Source: Xestospongia bergquistia
Lineage: Eukaryota; Porifera; Demospongiae; Haplosclerida; Petrosiidae
Direction of reading: 5' to 3'
DNA: 64,000 bases
Assembly (NCBI GenBank): GCA_963965975.1
Contig: OZ014414.1
Location: 7,940,230 to 8,004,229, forward strand
The notes beneath the pieces were generated by a model. That model saw only the letters and a list, made by a program, of their open reading frames with translations, did no database searches and had not been told where the DNA came from. This document shows, in pieces, positions 37,701 to 48,900 of this stretch. Numbering within the stretch: the first letter of the stretch is position 1; each line of letters begins with the position of its first letter. The position numbers and the translations under genes are program-made.

Positions 37701-37802
37701 TCCTGACAAGACTGGGACTGTATCAGTGGTAGTTCCCCATAGATTGTTTTTATGGCAATACCATAACCCAATACTAGCTCTCCATTGACAAATATCAATC
37801 AT
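31764..37802 (-). CDS. NLR-A: 2A leader - Death - basic linkers - Death - NACHT - LRR, 1269 aa
   Basis: Nine exons on the minus strand in 5'-3' order: 37583-37802, 37237-37527, 37044-37196, 35781-35873, 35305-35499, 35095-35253, 34972-35037, 34618-34923, 31764-34090. The sum is 3810 nt with no stop. All internal boundaries are phase 1. Exon 1 (about residues 1-73) has a hydrophobic stretch and ends GDIELNPGPKTG, a canonical 2A motif. Exon 2 (about 74-170) is a Death domain (KWTELTSLLGVSLEERRRLK ... ISAVEDCGDKDIATKLKRHL). Exons 3-6 are Lys/Arg and Ser-rich linkers (RKRPKEIE, KQRKRSKKSK). Exon 8 (about 393-494) is a second Death domain (RWREIGNGLHVGFNYLDGLA). Exon 9 holds NACHT: Walker A GAPGSGKT (about 594-601), Walker B ILVDGFDEL, sensor VMVTSRPW, winged-helix region ending FLHLSIQEYFAAYYIS, then divergent LRRs (LDLSDNDITFAGINHL). 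Expected role: cytosolic innate sensor, by family. The acceptor cattttgtag/ATC sets the last exon start, so the ATG at 34139 is intronic. It is convergent with the MRL gene (475 bp apart). Confidence 0.87.
34091..34617. other. NLR-A intron between Death 2 and NACHT
   Basis: AT-rich, non-coding. The same intron is recognisable in NLR-B (42753-43265) and, more diverged, in NLR-C (48353-48890). Confidence 0.7.
35543..35775. mobile_element. MITE with TA target duplication inside an NLR-A mini-intron
   Basis: 233-bp element with long inverted ends (CACTGTAAAAA at both termini, similarity continuing about 40 bp through atgtcattt-aacaa), flanked by TA. The matching intron in NLR-C (50863-50908, 46 nt) is the empty site. 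In NLR-A the same intron is 281 nt, exactly 46 + 233 + 2. TA duplication and end structure suggest a Tc1/mariner-class non-autonomous element. It inserted within the first few bases after the splice donor of the exon 35781-35873. Confidence 0.9.
36261..36919. mobile_element. Non-autonomous DNA transposon, 659 bp, ATGATC target duplication
   Basis: Ends are CACAGGTGGATC and the complement of GATCCGCCAGTG, flanked on both sides by ATGATC (36255-36260 and 36920-36925). The interior begins with gaccgagcgtagcgtgcgcc. No transposase frame. It is the same insertion as 51401-52078, so it predates the duplication of this segment. Superfamily not assigned. Confidence 0.85.
36930..36984 (-). pseudogene. 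Broken extra copy of the small linker exon (exon 7 type)
   Basis: Reads ttattag/GTAGTCAGAAACAG and on to CTGTACTGAGGAGTTTAGTG like exon 34972-35037, but lacks the FPLL end and the donor. It sits between the transposon and exon 3, and marks an old internal duplication of the linker modules. Confidence 0.7.
37590..37616 (-). other. 2A ribosome-skipping motif GDIELNPGP, NLR-A exon 1
   Basis: Fits the established 2A consensus D-(V/I)-E-x-N-P-G-P, at which the ribosome fails to form the Gly-Pro bond. It directly follows a run of about 15 hydrophobic residues (LVLFFFLLLILS) and ends 7 nt before the exon boundary. An in-frame Met lies just before the hydrophobic run in this copy. Function here is inferred. 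Confidence 0.8.
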
Positions 37803-37929
37803 GATTAGAAGAAACAGTAAACTTGTCTTCACGTATAAATAAATTAATAAACCACACAAACCAACTTAATAACTATCCAGTTACACCCACTTGTTAATAA
37901 CATTCATTGTTAATAATTATATTAGCTGG

Positions 37930-38154
37930 AATTCTGTGTATAATATCTATTCATCTATTTAGCTCTTTAATTATTCATTTATGATCACCTTCTATTCATT
38001 TAAACATTTATCTCTAATATTAACATCCATCAACCAACTATATGTCCATCTAGCCATTTAATAACTATTTGCATTAACTATTATTTAACTATTTGTAACT
38101 ATTTATTTATTTTTTAATAACTAGTTGTCCTTACTTTCTATTTAATGACCACTT
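37930..38154. repeat. Start of duplicated unit 2: copy of the MRL intron upstream of the RA exon
   Basis: tatctattcatctatttagc to tttaatgaccactt matches about 28970-29171, then is cut by the transposon at 38155 and resumes at about 39001. Confidence 0.85.
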
Positions 38155-38995
38155 GGAAACGTCCCAGAATGTCTAATCCTAGAATGTCTAATCACATAAT
38201 GTCTAAAGGTGATAACTGAGGTGTTAATGAATTGATTGTCTAATCTGAAAAGCTATATCTAAAAATCAAATGAAACAACACAGTGTCTAATTGCAGAAAT
38301 GTATGATTCAATGCTTCTTTTCCCATTAGTATTACTGTAAGTTCATCTTTCAGCAATTTTATCTTCTCTTCTCTTTGAATTACCTTTTGTCTTTTAGCTT
38401 TGTGCAATCCTTCTGCTTGTAGCTGTGACTTCAGTAGCTGCTTGTTCTTTTGAAAGAGTTCAAGCACTTCATAAAGGTTAGGGTGTGCCTTTCTCGCTAT
38501 TCTTTTTAACCTATTGTGCCATCCTTCTAAATGATTATTGGTTCTTGGGCCACTGTAAGCAAAGTAGTTCCACATACGTGGTTTAAACTGACCATTCATC
38601 CAGTTTGGTCAAAATAATCTGAGTAGTTCTTCATCTTGTCATCATCTGGTATTTCAGTTTTTAATCCATCCCAAGCAACTCGAACAAAATTGGATGGCAC
38701 AAAAGCAATGGCTGCACTCTTTTGTATAAATTGCCTAATAGAGCCATCTTCTTTATACTCTTCCACTAGTCCAAGACTCTGTACTTTTCTCCACAGACAC
38801 TACATAAAATGAAAGTAGCAGCCATGAATACAAGCACTGGGAAATTGAAGTTCAAGTGATTGCACTAAAGGAAGCTCAAAATCAGACATTGAAATACTCT
38901 GTTATAATTAACACCTCAGTTATCACCTTTAGACATTATGGGATTAGACATTATGGGATTAGACATTTTGGGATTAGACATTCTGGGAATGACTC
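38155..38995. mobile_element. MULE-type DNA transposon remnant with long inverted ends
   Basis: Both ends carry repeats of agaatgtctaatccc followed by taaaggtgataactgaggtg in inverted orientation (about 38165-38225 and 38905-38985). The flanks gaccactt and gacca-aatt give an imperfect ~8-bp target duplication. The empty site is at 29166-29176 in unit 1. The interior holds a broken transposase fragment. Internally deleted, since only the C-terminal part of the transposase is left. Confidence 0.85.
38240..38815 (-). pseudogene. MULE-like transposase C-terminal fragment, frameshifted
   Basis: Minus-strand frame 38599-38240 encodes MNGQFKPRMWNYF and RTNNHLEGWHNRLKRIARKA, the typical C-terminal block of metazoan MULE-type transposase-like proteins. 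The preceding ~200 bases encode VEEYKEDGSIRQFIQKSAAI and SDYFDQT in another frame, so one base was lost near 38605. The catalytic DDE core is absent. Non-functional. Confidence 0.8.
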
Positions 38996-39000
38996 GACCA

Positions 39001-40836
39001 ATTTATCTCTAATATTATCAGGTTGTTCTTAAAGCTCATAATGTTGATGGTAGTACCAAAATGGTGGCCATTACTGATGGAATGAATGCAAGAGACGTCT
39101 GTTTCTTGTTAGCTGAGAGAAATCATCAAGAACAAGGACCCAATTGGACTGTTGTTGAGAAAATACCAGACCTACATTTAGGTAGAGAACATAAAGTATA
39201 TACATGTACCTGTATATGTCTATTGAACAGTAGCTAGTTAGCAATACATGAAGATTTTTAATAAAACATTTTTATATCTACAAGTAGATTTAAATTTAGT
39301 TGAGTTATGATTTGAAGTATACTAATAATTTGTACATTTTTATTTTTTCTATTCAACAGAGCGTACTCTTGAGGATCATGAGGTAGTTGTAGAGGCAACA
39401 TCACATTGGCCTAGAGATCATAACAATTTTGTTCTCTTCAAAAACAATCCTGAGAAATATTACATCATTAAAAGACCACAGGTATTTAGTTGTCATTACA
39501 ATGACTGTAGTTATCTCTCTTCTTTCTTCTAATAGTTACTTATGCCATCCAAACATGTCTACTCCAGTAATAATCCAGCTAGAAATAGAGGGAGCTTCTC
39601 TGAAGAACAAAAGAAGAATATTATTTTGAAAGTAAGGGAGAAAACGATAGATGACAATGGATGGATGAATGGATTGATGATGTGCTAATGTTAACTTATT
39701 TTTACTTTTCTTTCTCAGGAAATTTTTGAACAGAATATAATGCCTCCTATTGAGGGAGAACTTTTTATTAGAGAGGGGAAGAAAAGTAATTGGAAGAAAC
39801 ATTTATTTGTATTAAGAGCCTCTGGTCTTTATTACTCTAAGAATGGAAAATCGACTGTAGGAAATCTACAGTTGACAGATAAGATCTTTATCTCTATTTG
39901 TTTTTTTTTCTAGGCTAGTCGAGATCTTGTACGTGTTATTGAATGGAAGGATGTAGAGTGCTATACTGGTAATCAGTATAAAAAATTCTACAAATCTCCT
40001 GGCAACTTCTGTTTCTCTCTAATGGTAAGTTAGTCAAATGAAATTGCTATAGGAAGTTGCCTGAGTGAAAGATGACAAGGGATAAACAAAATGTGTACAC
40101 TTAACTAAGTTTATATATTTGGGAGGTGGTGTGTGACAATTTGTTTTTATTGTAGCCATATGGTCCTATATCTAAAGTAGAGAAGAAAATCATTCACGTC
40201 TGTGTACCTACTAAACATGATCTTAACTGTTGGATCACTGGAATAAGACTAGCTAAAGTAAGTTAAATAAAAAAATATGGCAGCTGCTTTATTGCAATTA
40301 TCCCACAAAGCATGGCAATCAACTACGTCAGAATTATGAGGACACTAAAGCTGATCTACCTTGGTTATTACTGGAGGATGAAAACTTAGACCAAATTACA
40401 TTACCATCTAGTTCTGCTGACAGTTTCACGCCTCGATCACGAGACACTAGTGCCGAACCAAGTAATATTAAAATCACGGTAATAAGTTCAATGTACATTA
40501 TCCACAATAAATTAATTTGTTGTTCTATTTATAGCAAGGAAGTGAGGAATTATCAGCTGGATCTACTCGTCACAAACTAACAAAACAATCTTGTAAGGAT
40601 TCAAGTTATTCAGTGATAACAAATTTTAATACATTTTTCTAATAACAGCTCAAGAACGGGAACGACCTTTTGAGTTTGGTTCTTCAAATCCTGGTGGTGG
40701 TGCTCATGTAATATCAGGTCCTGTTATAGAACCACAGATGAAAACAGCTTCTCTGAAACGTAATCAACAACGCAATGTGTTGGCAGCTGCTTTCAAAGAT
40801 GCTTGGAAACAGGGCAACTTAGCAACTGACGTAAGT
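39001..40836 (+). pseudogene. MRL copy 2: RA-PH exons without 5' or 3' ends
   Basis: Nine to ten exons identical in order and phase to 29197-31005 (first at 39023-39182, last ending at 40830), with intact splice sites and mostly synonymous differences. The upstream exons are absent. The final exon is gone: six bases after the donor the sequence jumps into the antisense of NLR-B. No promoter seen; presumed non-functional, though the reading frame still looks open. Confidence 0.88.
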
Positions 40837-43800
40837 CTTTAATAAGATTGGCAAGATGGAATTCTTTAATCTCTTCTTCTATCATGTCATCATATGGTGG
40901 TATTTCATCAGGGTCATATGACAGCATAGAGTCCACTAGCATAAGCTTCTTGAGAGTGCTGTTGGTAGTTAGTGATACATATAAATAATAATAGAAAGTA
41001 TTTGAGAAACTTGGTGTTTCACAGAATAAGTATAGTTCTTGAAGTGAATCATTGGAGGTCAGTCCCATTGCTAGTGCTTTTATTTCATCAAAGTCATATA
41101 TAGAAAGTTTCTGAAGATTTGGAAGTGACATTAGTAAGTGACACTCCTCTTCACTTGGAGAAGACAAAGTCAACTTAAAAAGGGAAATTTTACTAATGGC
41201 TTTGAGCAAGTTAATATGACCACTAGGAGTAATATTATTGTAGGATAAACGCAGTGTCTCCAAATGAGATAAAGAAGGAACAAGTTTAGCTAGTTGGTCA
41301 CACCCTCTATCATCAAGTTTATTCCTTGATAAATTCAAATATTGAAGTGATTGTAGTGGAAGTTTCATTAAGTGGTCAATACCAGCAGATATGATGTCAT
41401 TGTCAGAAAGATTTAGGTCTTCAATACAAGCAGTCACTTCTTTTTGAGCAGTGATACCAGTATATAACAACTCAAGATGATCATCAGTAATGTGACCATA
41501 AAAATATAATGACCACTGCTTTTTACTGAATGCAATACATGACCCGATAACATACATATCAGTAGGTATCATAAAATTGTCATCATAAACATATGGTGTT
41601 ACATCTCTTAGCAAAGCAAAATTTTGAGATTCATACACACAATGAAAGTCATAGACATCTAATTCCATCTTATTGACATTAAAGGATCCTGTTAAACCAG
41701 AGAGAAATCTCTTTACCATATTACCCAAGTCTGTTGACTTATCACCTTTTAATGAAATATAGTATGCTGCAAAATATTCTTGTATTGATAAATGGAGAAA
41801 ATTATAACTATAAGACTGGCCACAACTAATATGAATATACTCTACCTTTTGCATCAAATTGAAACCTGAGTCAATGTCTTTGGAGCATCTTCAATTGAAC
41901 CTGATTGACAAAACACTTCCACTACTATAACACAATTGAGAGGTATGTACATGACGGAACGAATGTAGGGATATCGTTTAAGGTATTGCTGGAAGGTGAA
42001 TCTTTCTGTTTCCTCTGGGAAAGCTTGTGTGATATAGTCATCCACATTATTCTGAGTGAATCCAACTATTTCAATATGTTGAGATATACAATGTTTGTAT
42101 GTCTCTATTAAATTATTAGTAGCCCAGGGTCGACTAGTAACCATTACTGTAGCTCGAGGTAAGATTTTACCAGTAAGTAGCTCCATAAAAAAAGATTCAT
42201 CTTTCCTCTTGTCCTCAGGAAGTTCATCAAAGCCATCTAGTAATATAAAGGCACCTTGTCCATGTGTACCTTTCACTTTTTTATAGTAATCTTCATCACT
42301 ATTAGGGAAGAGATCAGCTATTGTTGATGCTTTGTGAACTTCTGGATCTCGTAGTTGTAACAATGATAATACTGAGTATTGCTGTAAGATCTCTCCTTTA
42401 GCCCAACGACTACATACCTCCCAAGAAAACATAGTTTTACCAGATCCTGGAGCACCCTCTACAACAATACATTGAGGTTGTCTACCATCTTTCAGATTAG
42501 CTAAGTCAGCAAATGTCATTTTAGTCTTAGTTCCCTCAACATAGTCAATGTGACCTTTTATAATACGTTCATTCATCACTCTTACTTCCTTTCTAGTAAC
42601 CCCTGCTTTATTGATCCACAGTAAATTAATAAAAGCAGTCATTTGTACTGGAGGCCATTTTGGGTACCTTTTGTGTACATCTCTCAAGTAAATTTCCCTA
42701 AGGTAATTATCATATGACAACACTTTAGGAGACTGATTGGTAAAACAATGATCTACAAAATGAAAAGCATACAACACTGATAAGTAACACATACCCACCA
42801 TCTATGTAATTCCATTCTATTAATAACATATTATAGGTGATATTAGTTGTAGATTACTACCACAGATAATGAAACCTAGAACAAACTTCATGAAGAGCAT
42901 ATATGCAAAACATATGGTCCCAACTACATTTCATTACAAATAATATATACTGCTCTCTGAAATATGGAGAGCTCTGTATTTCATATACAATTTTTGCTAC
43001 CTGGATGTTTATAAACAGTTACATAACTGAATGTGGGTGAGCCTTATAGCAATAAAAAGACAGCGCCTTTTATCAATCAATTTTCCATACTGCTTTGGTA
43101 TACAGAGATGGTTAAATTTATTGCTTACAACTAGCTTAGGATAATGCATGGGCAGGTATGCTCGATATATAATTCATGAGATGTGAAAAAGTCGTAATTC
43201 AGTATAATGATTACAGACAATCCTTATATCATCTTTTGATGTTTACAGCTTAACTAATAACTTACTTGTGTCAGTAGAGTATTTATGTTTCAAAAGTTTG
43301 ATATTTCATTAGCTAGGGCTTCGTTTTCAACAAGTGGTCCTTTAACAACATCTATAATTGTCTTCCAAGTAACAGGAGCAGCTGGACTATCCAAGTCTAT
43401 CCATTTTTGAAGAACATGTTGAAGTCTTATTTGATTAGACATTGTATTGTCTTTAGCCAATCCATCAAGGTAATTAAAACCCACACGTAGACCATTACCA
43501 ATTTCGCGCCATCTTGTATCAATAGAAACTAGTTGTTCTAAAACATCATCTGTTGTGGTGAGTTTTTCAGCTAATAAAATTATAGAAAAGGATCATTTTG
43601 TTATATAATAATAACTTACATAATAAAGGAAAATCACTAAACTCCTCAGTATAGCTATCATTTCCTACTACCTGTTTCTGACTACCTAATAATTATTGAT
43701 CATGTGATAACACAACAGATAGTACAAGTTATATTTACATTTACCTATGTCAAATTGGCTTGAATCAGTTATGTCATCAGGTTCTGAAGTTAATGTGGAA

Positions 43801-44502
43801 GAATCTTCTAGTTCTTTGTATCTTTTCTGAACTGGAGTAATAGAAGCATCTTCAATCTCTTTAGGTCTTTTCCTCTGTGAATCATGCAAGAAAGAATCTT
43901 CACCAAAATGAGTACAAAATGACACTGTATTATTTACCTTCATTATTAATATCAAGATGTCTCTTTAATTTAGTAGCTATATCCTTATCTCCACAGTCTT
44001 CAACAGCTGAGATAAGGTTTTCCCACGAGGGGTCAGTACTGTTTGTAATCCACCATTGTAAACCTTCTTCTAAAGCAAAGTGGTAGTCTTGATCACTGCT
44101 GGCCATTGTCTTAAGTCTTCTTCTCTCCTCCAGTGACACACCTAGAAGACTAGTGAGCTCAGTCCATTTATCTTTAACAACAAAACCACTTTTAACAAGA
44201 GTCGTAAAGCATTGTTCGATGTCAATTTTATTGTAGTAAACAGATATACTCATACATGATTCTAGATAACGTTTCTATATACCTGTTTTAGGTCCAGGAT
44301 TGAGTTCAATATCTCCTGATAATATAAGGAGTAAGAAGAAAAACAAGACTAGAGAGGACATCTGGTTATTGCTGTCAGCCAGATTCCTTGGCAATCCTTC
44401 TCCTGACAAGACTGGGACTGTATCAGTGGTAGTTCCCCATAGATTGTTTTTATGGCAATACCATAACCCAATACTAGCTCTCCATTGACAAATATCAATC
44501 AT
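40837..44502 (-). pseudogene. NLR-B: decayed Death-Death-NACHT-LRR copy
   Basis: Recognisable exons: 44283-44502 (2A leader), 43938-44228 (Death 1), 43745-43897 (linker), 43620-43685, 43266-43570 (Death 2), 40837-42752 (NACHT-LRR). The basic linker exons 4-6 of NLR-A are missing. Lesions: acceptor AG of the Death 1 exon changed to AA plus a 1-base loss inside it; a 1-base deletion near the end of Death 2 (exon 305 instead of 306 nt); a ~205-base frame-breaking deletion after the NACHT region (junction near 41867, frames meeting at 41854-41857); loss of the last ~65 codons by fusion to the MRL copy. Walker A and B remain. Between lesions the sequence is very close to NLR-A, so the decay is recent. 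Confidence 0.88.
44290..44316 (-). other. 2A motif GDIELNPGP in the NLR-B leader exon
   Basis: Identical to the NLR-A motif and preceded by the same hydrophobic run. It belongs to a gene broken downstream. Confidence 0.75.
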
Positions 44503-44662
44503 GATTAGAAGAAACAGTGAACTTGTCTTCACGTATAAATAAATTAATAAACCACACAAACCAACTTAATAACTATCCAGTTACACCCACTTGTTAATAA
44601 CATTCATTGTTAATAATTATATTAGCTGGAATTCTGCGTATATATAATATATATATCACTTT

Positions 44663-44925
44663 CAGGGATGTTGTAATTGTAATTGATAATTGTAATTAAT
44701 TACAATTAATTACTTTTGGCATGTTCAGTCAAGTGTAAATTCCTCTGAATAGTTAATGAGCATCTTGTGTAATTGTAAATTTGTAATTAAGTAATTGTAA
44801 TTGAATAATCCTAATTAAAACCTGATTACATTTTATGTCAGCAGTAATTGTAATCATTACAACTTTATATGATCAGTAATTGAGTTGTAATGATTACATT
44901 TGTACATGTAATCACAACATCCCTG
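44663..44925. mobile_element. hAT-like MITE, 263 bp
   Basis: Perfect 12-bp inverted ends CAGGGATGTTGT / ACAACATCCCTG, flanked by ATCACTTT and ATCTCTTT (8 bases, one mismatch). The interior is rich in ttgtaattgtaatt repeats with internal palindromes. The CAGGG ends and 8-bp duplication suit the hAT superfamily. It separates duplicated units 2 and 3. Confidence 0.85.
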
Positions 44926-44929
44926 ATCT

Positions 44930-45075
44930 CTTTATTCATCCATTTTTGTATACATATGTATATCTATTCATCCATTTTTGTGTACATATGTATATCTATT
45001 CATCCATTTTTGTATACATATGTATATCTATTCATCCATTTTTGTGTACATATATATATCTATTCATCCATTTAG
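44930..45075. repeat. ~36-bp minisatellite at the start of unit 3
   Basis: Four copies of tctattcatccatttttg plus tgtacatatgtata, matching the MRL intron minisatellite at 28850-28990. Confidence 0.9.
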
Positions 45076-45080
45076 CTCTT

Positions 45081-45680
45081 TAATTATTCATTTATGATCA
45101 CTTTCAATTCATTCATTTATCTCTAATATTAACATCCATCAACCAACTATATATCCATCTAGCCATTTAATAACTATTTCCATGTACATCAATTATATGT
45201 ATCTATTTATTCATTTGTTTTATAACTAATTGTCCTCACTTTCTATTTAATGACCACTTTATCTCTAATGTTATCAGGTTGTTCTTAAAGCTCATAATGT
45301 TGATGGTAGTACCAAAATGGTGGCCATTACTGATGGAATGAATGCAAGAGACGTCTGTTTCTTGTTAGCTGAGAGAAATCATCAAGAACAAGGACCCAAT
45401 TGGACTGTTGTTGAGAAAATACCAGATCTACATTTAGGTAGGGAACATGAAGTATATATCAGTTACCTTGGTTATTACTGGAGGATGAAAACTTGGATCA
45501 AATTACAATACCATCTAATTATGCTGGCAGTTTCACACCTAGATCATGAGACACTATTTATTTTTGTCATAGTGTTATTGATTTTAAGTAATACTAATAA
45601 CTATTGCTATAATTATAAACATTATAGGTCATCACTACATGTTATATACATCAACTGTTATTGAGTTTAATAGATTATGC
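45081..45680 (+). pseudogene. MRL copy 3: one RA exon and scraps
   Basis: Exon 45278-45437 matches 29197-29356. The sequence then jumps (about 45462) to a match of about 30530-30620 (ttggttattactggaggatg), and again (about 45560) to the MRL 3' flank (gtcatagtg ... taggtcatcacta). Two internal deletions removed the PH exons. Non-functional. Confidence 0.85.
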
Positions 45681-45950
45681 TGTTCAATAGATTTATAATG
45701 CCCTGTACATAAAAATGCAGGATTGAAGTCCTTATATTTTTTTATTTAAGGTTTAGAAACCCTGAATGAAACATTATATGAGTTCTTTACAATTAAAATC
45801 TCTTTTACGTGTTAATGACTCAATTTTAGTCTCAAATCAAGTTGTCTGGTGTATATATCTGACATAGTATACAATAGAGTATAATCAATTTGGACATTTT
45901 TATTAAAAAATCTACGAAACTGTCATTAAATATTTACATAAAACTAATAA

Positions 45951-48900
45951 TTATAACTGTTTATAATATTTTATTCTGTATGAAATCATCTTTTCTTGAT
46001 CAACAAATTCTACTCTATTATCACAGATCATTCCACGATAAGACTCATAAAGCACTAACTTCTTTAAAGTTCTGTTTTCTTTAAGACTGTCAGCTATTTT
46101 GGAGATATATATTTCACTTAATGTATTAATAACAAGATACAATTTTTCAATAGTGCAGTTTTCTTTAATAAGATCAGCGAGATAGAATTCTTCAATCTCT
46201 TCTACAATAATTTCATCACATAGTGAGATATCATCAGGGTCTTCAATCCCCTCTTCAATCTCATTTAACATCATTTCACCATATAGTGATATTTTATCAA
46301 GGTCAAAGTCCACATAAATGTCCGTTAGCACAAGCGTCTTGAGAGTATTGTTAGTAGCGAGTGAACTATACAAATAATAATATAAAGTATTTGGGTCTGT
46401 TACGGGATCACAAAAGTGTAGTTTTTGAAGTGTAGTATTTAAGGCTAGTCCTGTTGCTAATGCTTCTATTTCATCAAGGTCAAATATAAAAAGGTTTTGA
46501 AGGTTTTCGAGTGACATTAATAAGTGACACTCGTTTTCACTTGGAGAAGACAAGGTCAACTCAAAAAGGGAAAGTTTACCAATGGTATTGAGCAAATTGA
46601 TATGACCATCAGGAGTAATGCTGTTGAGAGATATGTTGAGACACTGCAAATGAGGCAACAATGGAACAAGATTAGCTAGTTTGTCACATCCGTCATTATC
46701 AATTTCATTCATTGACAAATTCAAGTAATGAAGAGATTGTAATGGGAGCTTCATTAAATGGCCAATACCAGTAGATGTGATGGCATTGGAGGAGAGATCT
46801 AGTTCTACAATACTTCCACTAACTTCATTTTGAGCATTGATACCAGCATATAACATCTCAAGATGATCATCAGTAAGTTGATGATCTTTAATGATCAATG
46901 TCCATTGACGTTTACTGAGCACTATACATGACCCAACAATATACATATCAGTAAGTGTCATGGAGATAACAGAAAAAAATAGTAATGGTTCTACTTCTAG
47001 ATCTCTTAACAAAATAACATTTTGAGATTCATACACACAGTGACAGTCATTAACATCTAGTTCTTCCCTCCTTTCAACATTATAATATCCTGTTAAACCA
47101 GAGAGAAATCTCTTCACCATATTACCCAAATCTGTTGACTTATCACTCTTTGATGAAATGTAGTATGCTGCTAAATACTCTTGTATTGATAAATGAAGAA
47201 AATTGTAACTATAAGACTGGCCACAACTAATATGAATATACTCTACCTTTTGCATCAAATTAAAGCCTTCAAAATCTTCTGGAAGATGATTAAAAGTTAG
47301 TTGTTCTTTCACAATACCTTCATAAGCTACCTGACATAGAGAAAGGAACTGCTGATAAACATCATTTGGTAAATCTGTCTTAAAATCATTGCCAAGATAC
47401 CAATGTTTCTCTTTGTATATTGAATGACATTTAAGATAACGTAAAAGAGCTGTCTTTACTAATTCAGTGTAGAGTTGAGTCAATGTCTTTGGAGCATCTT
47501 CAATTGAACCTGATTGACGAAACACTTCCACTACTATAGCACAATTGAGAGGTATGTACATGACAGAACGAATGTAGGGATATCGTTTAAGGTATTGCAG
47601 GAAGGTGGATCTTTCTGTTTCTTCTGGAAAAGCTTGTGTGATATAGTCATCCACATTATTCTGAGTGAATCCAACTATTTCAATATGTTGAGATATACAA
47701 TGTTTGTGTGTCTCTATTAAATTATTAGTAGCCCAGGGTCGACTAGTAACCATTACTGTAGCTTGAGGTAAGATTTTACCAGTAAGAAGCTCCATAAAAA
47801 AAGATCGATCTTTCCTCTTGTCCTCAGGAAGTTCATCAAATCCATCCAGTAATATAAAGGCACCTTGTCCATGTGTACCTTTTACTTTTTTACAGTAATT
47901 TTCATCAACATTAGGGAAAAGATCAGCTATTGTTGATGCTTCCTGGATCTCTGGATCACGTAGTTGCAACAATGATAGTACTAAGTATTGCTGTAAGATC
48001 TCTCTTTTGGCCCAACGACTACATACCTCCAAAGAAAACATAGTTTTACCAGATCCTGGAGCACCCTCTACAACAATACATTGAGGTTGTCTACCATCCT
48101 TCAGATTAGCTAAGTCAGCAAATGTCATTTTGGTCTTAGTTCCCTCAACAAAGTCAATGTTACCTCTCGCAAAATGTTCATTCATTACTCTTACTTCCTT
48201 TCTGGTAACCCCTGCTTTATTGATCCACAGTAAATTAATAAAAGCAGTCATTTGTACTGGAGGCCATTTTGGGTACCTTTTGTGTACATCTCTCAAGTAA
48301 ATTTTCCTGAGGTAATTTAACACTTTAGAAGACTGGTTGGTAAAACAAGGATCTATAAAATGAAAAGCATGCGTCCACATCTATGTAATTAACTCCATTC
48401 TATAGTAACATATTGTGCATGATATTAGTTGTAGATAACTGCTACAAATAGTGGAACCTACTTCTCTTAACAAACTTCATGATGAGCATAAAGTTCATTA
48501 ATACAGACACAATTATGATATGTGGTCCCAACTACATTCCATTACATACAATACTTGCATGCTCTCTGAAATATAGAAAGCTCTGTATTCTAATATATTG
48601 AACAATTTTCATTGGATGGATGCTTATAAACAGTTACAATACTAAAAATGGGTGTGCCTTATGGTAGCTATAAAGTTGTAGCTCTGATCAGTCAATTTCC
48701 ATACAGCTTTGTTGTGCATAAATATAGTTGAATTTAATGCTTAAAAATGGCTTGGGATGATACTTGGTCAGGTATGGTCAATATACAATTTATGTGTGGT
48801 TAAAAAGTTAGTCTATTAATCTAGTCCAATGATTATAGACAGTCTTTATATATCATCTTTGATGTTCATAACTTAACTAAAATAACTTACTTGTAACAGT

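Noticed and set aside
37600-37788. Plus-strand 62-aa frames opposite the NLR leader exons (also 44300-44488, 60733-60936)
   Set aside because: They are antisense to the 2A leader exons, whose minus-strand reading has conserved splice sites and a conserved motif.
41854-41857. Overlapping stop/start in NLR-B as a real two-cistron arrangement
   Set aside because: Comparison with NLR-A shows a ~205-base deletion creating the frame break; other lesions confirm a pseudogene.
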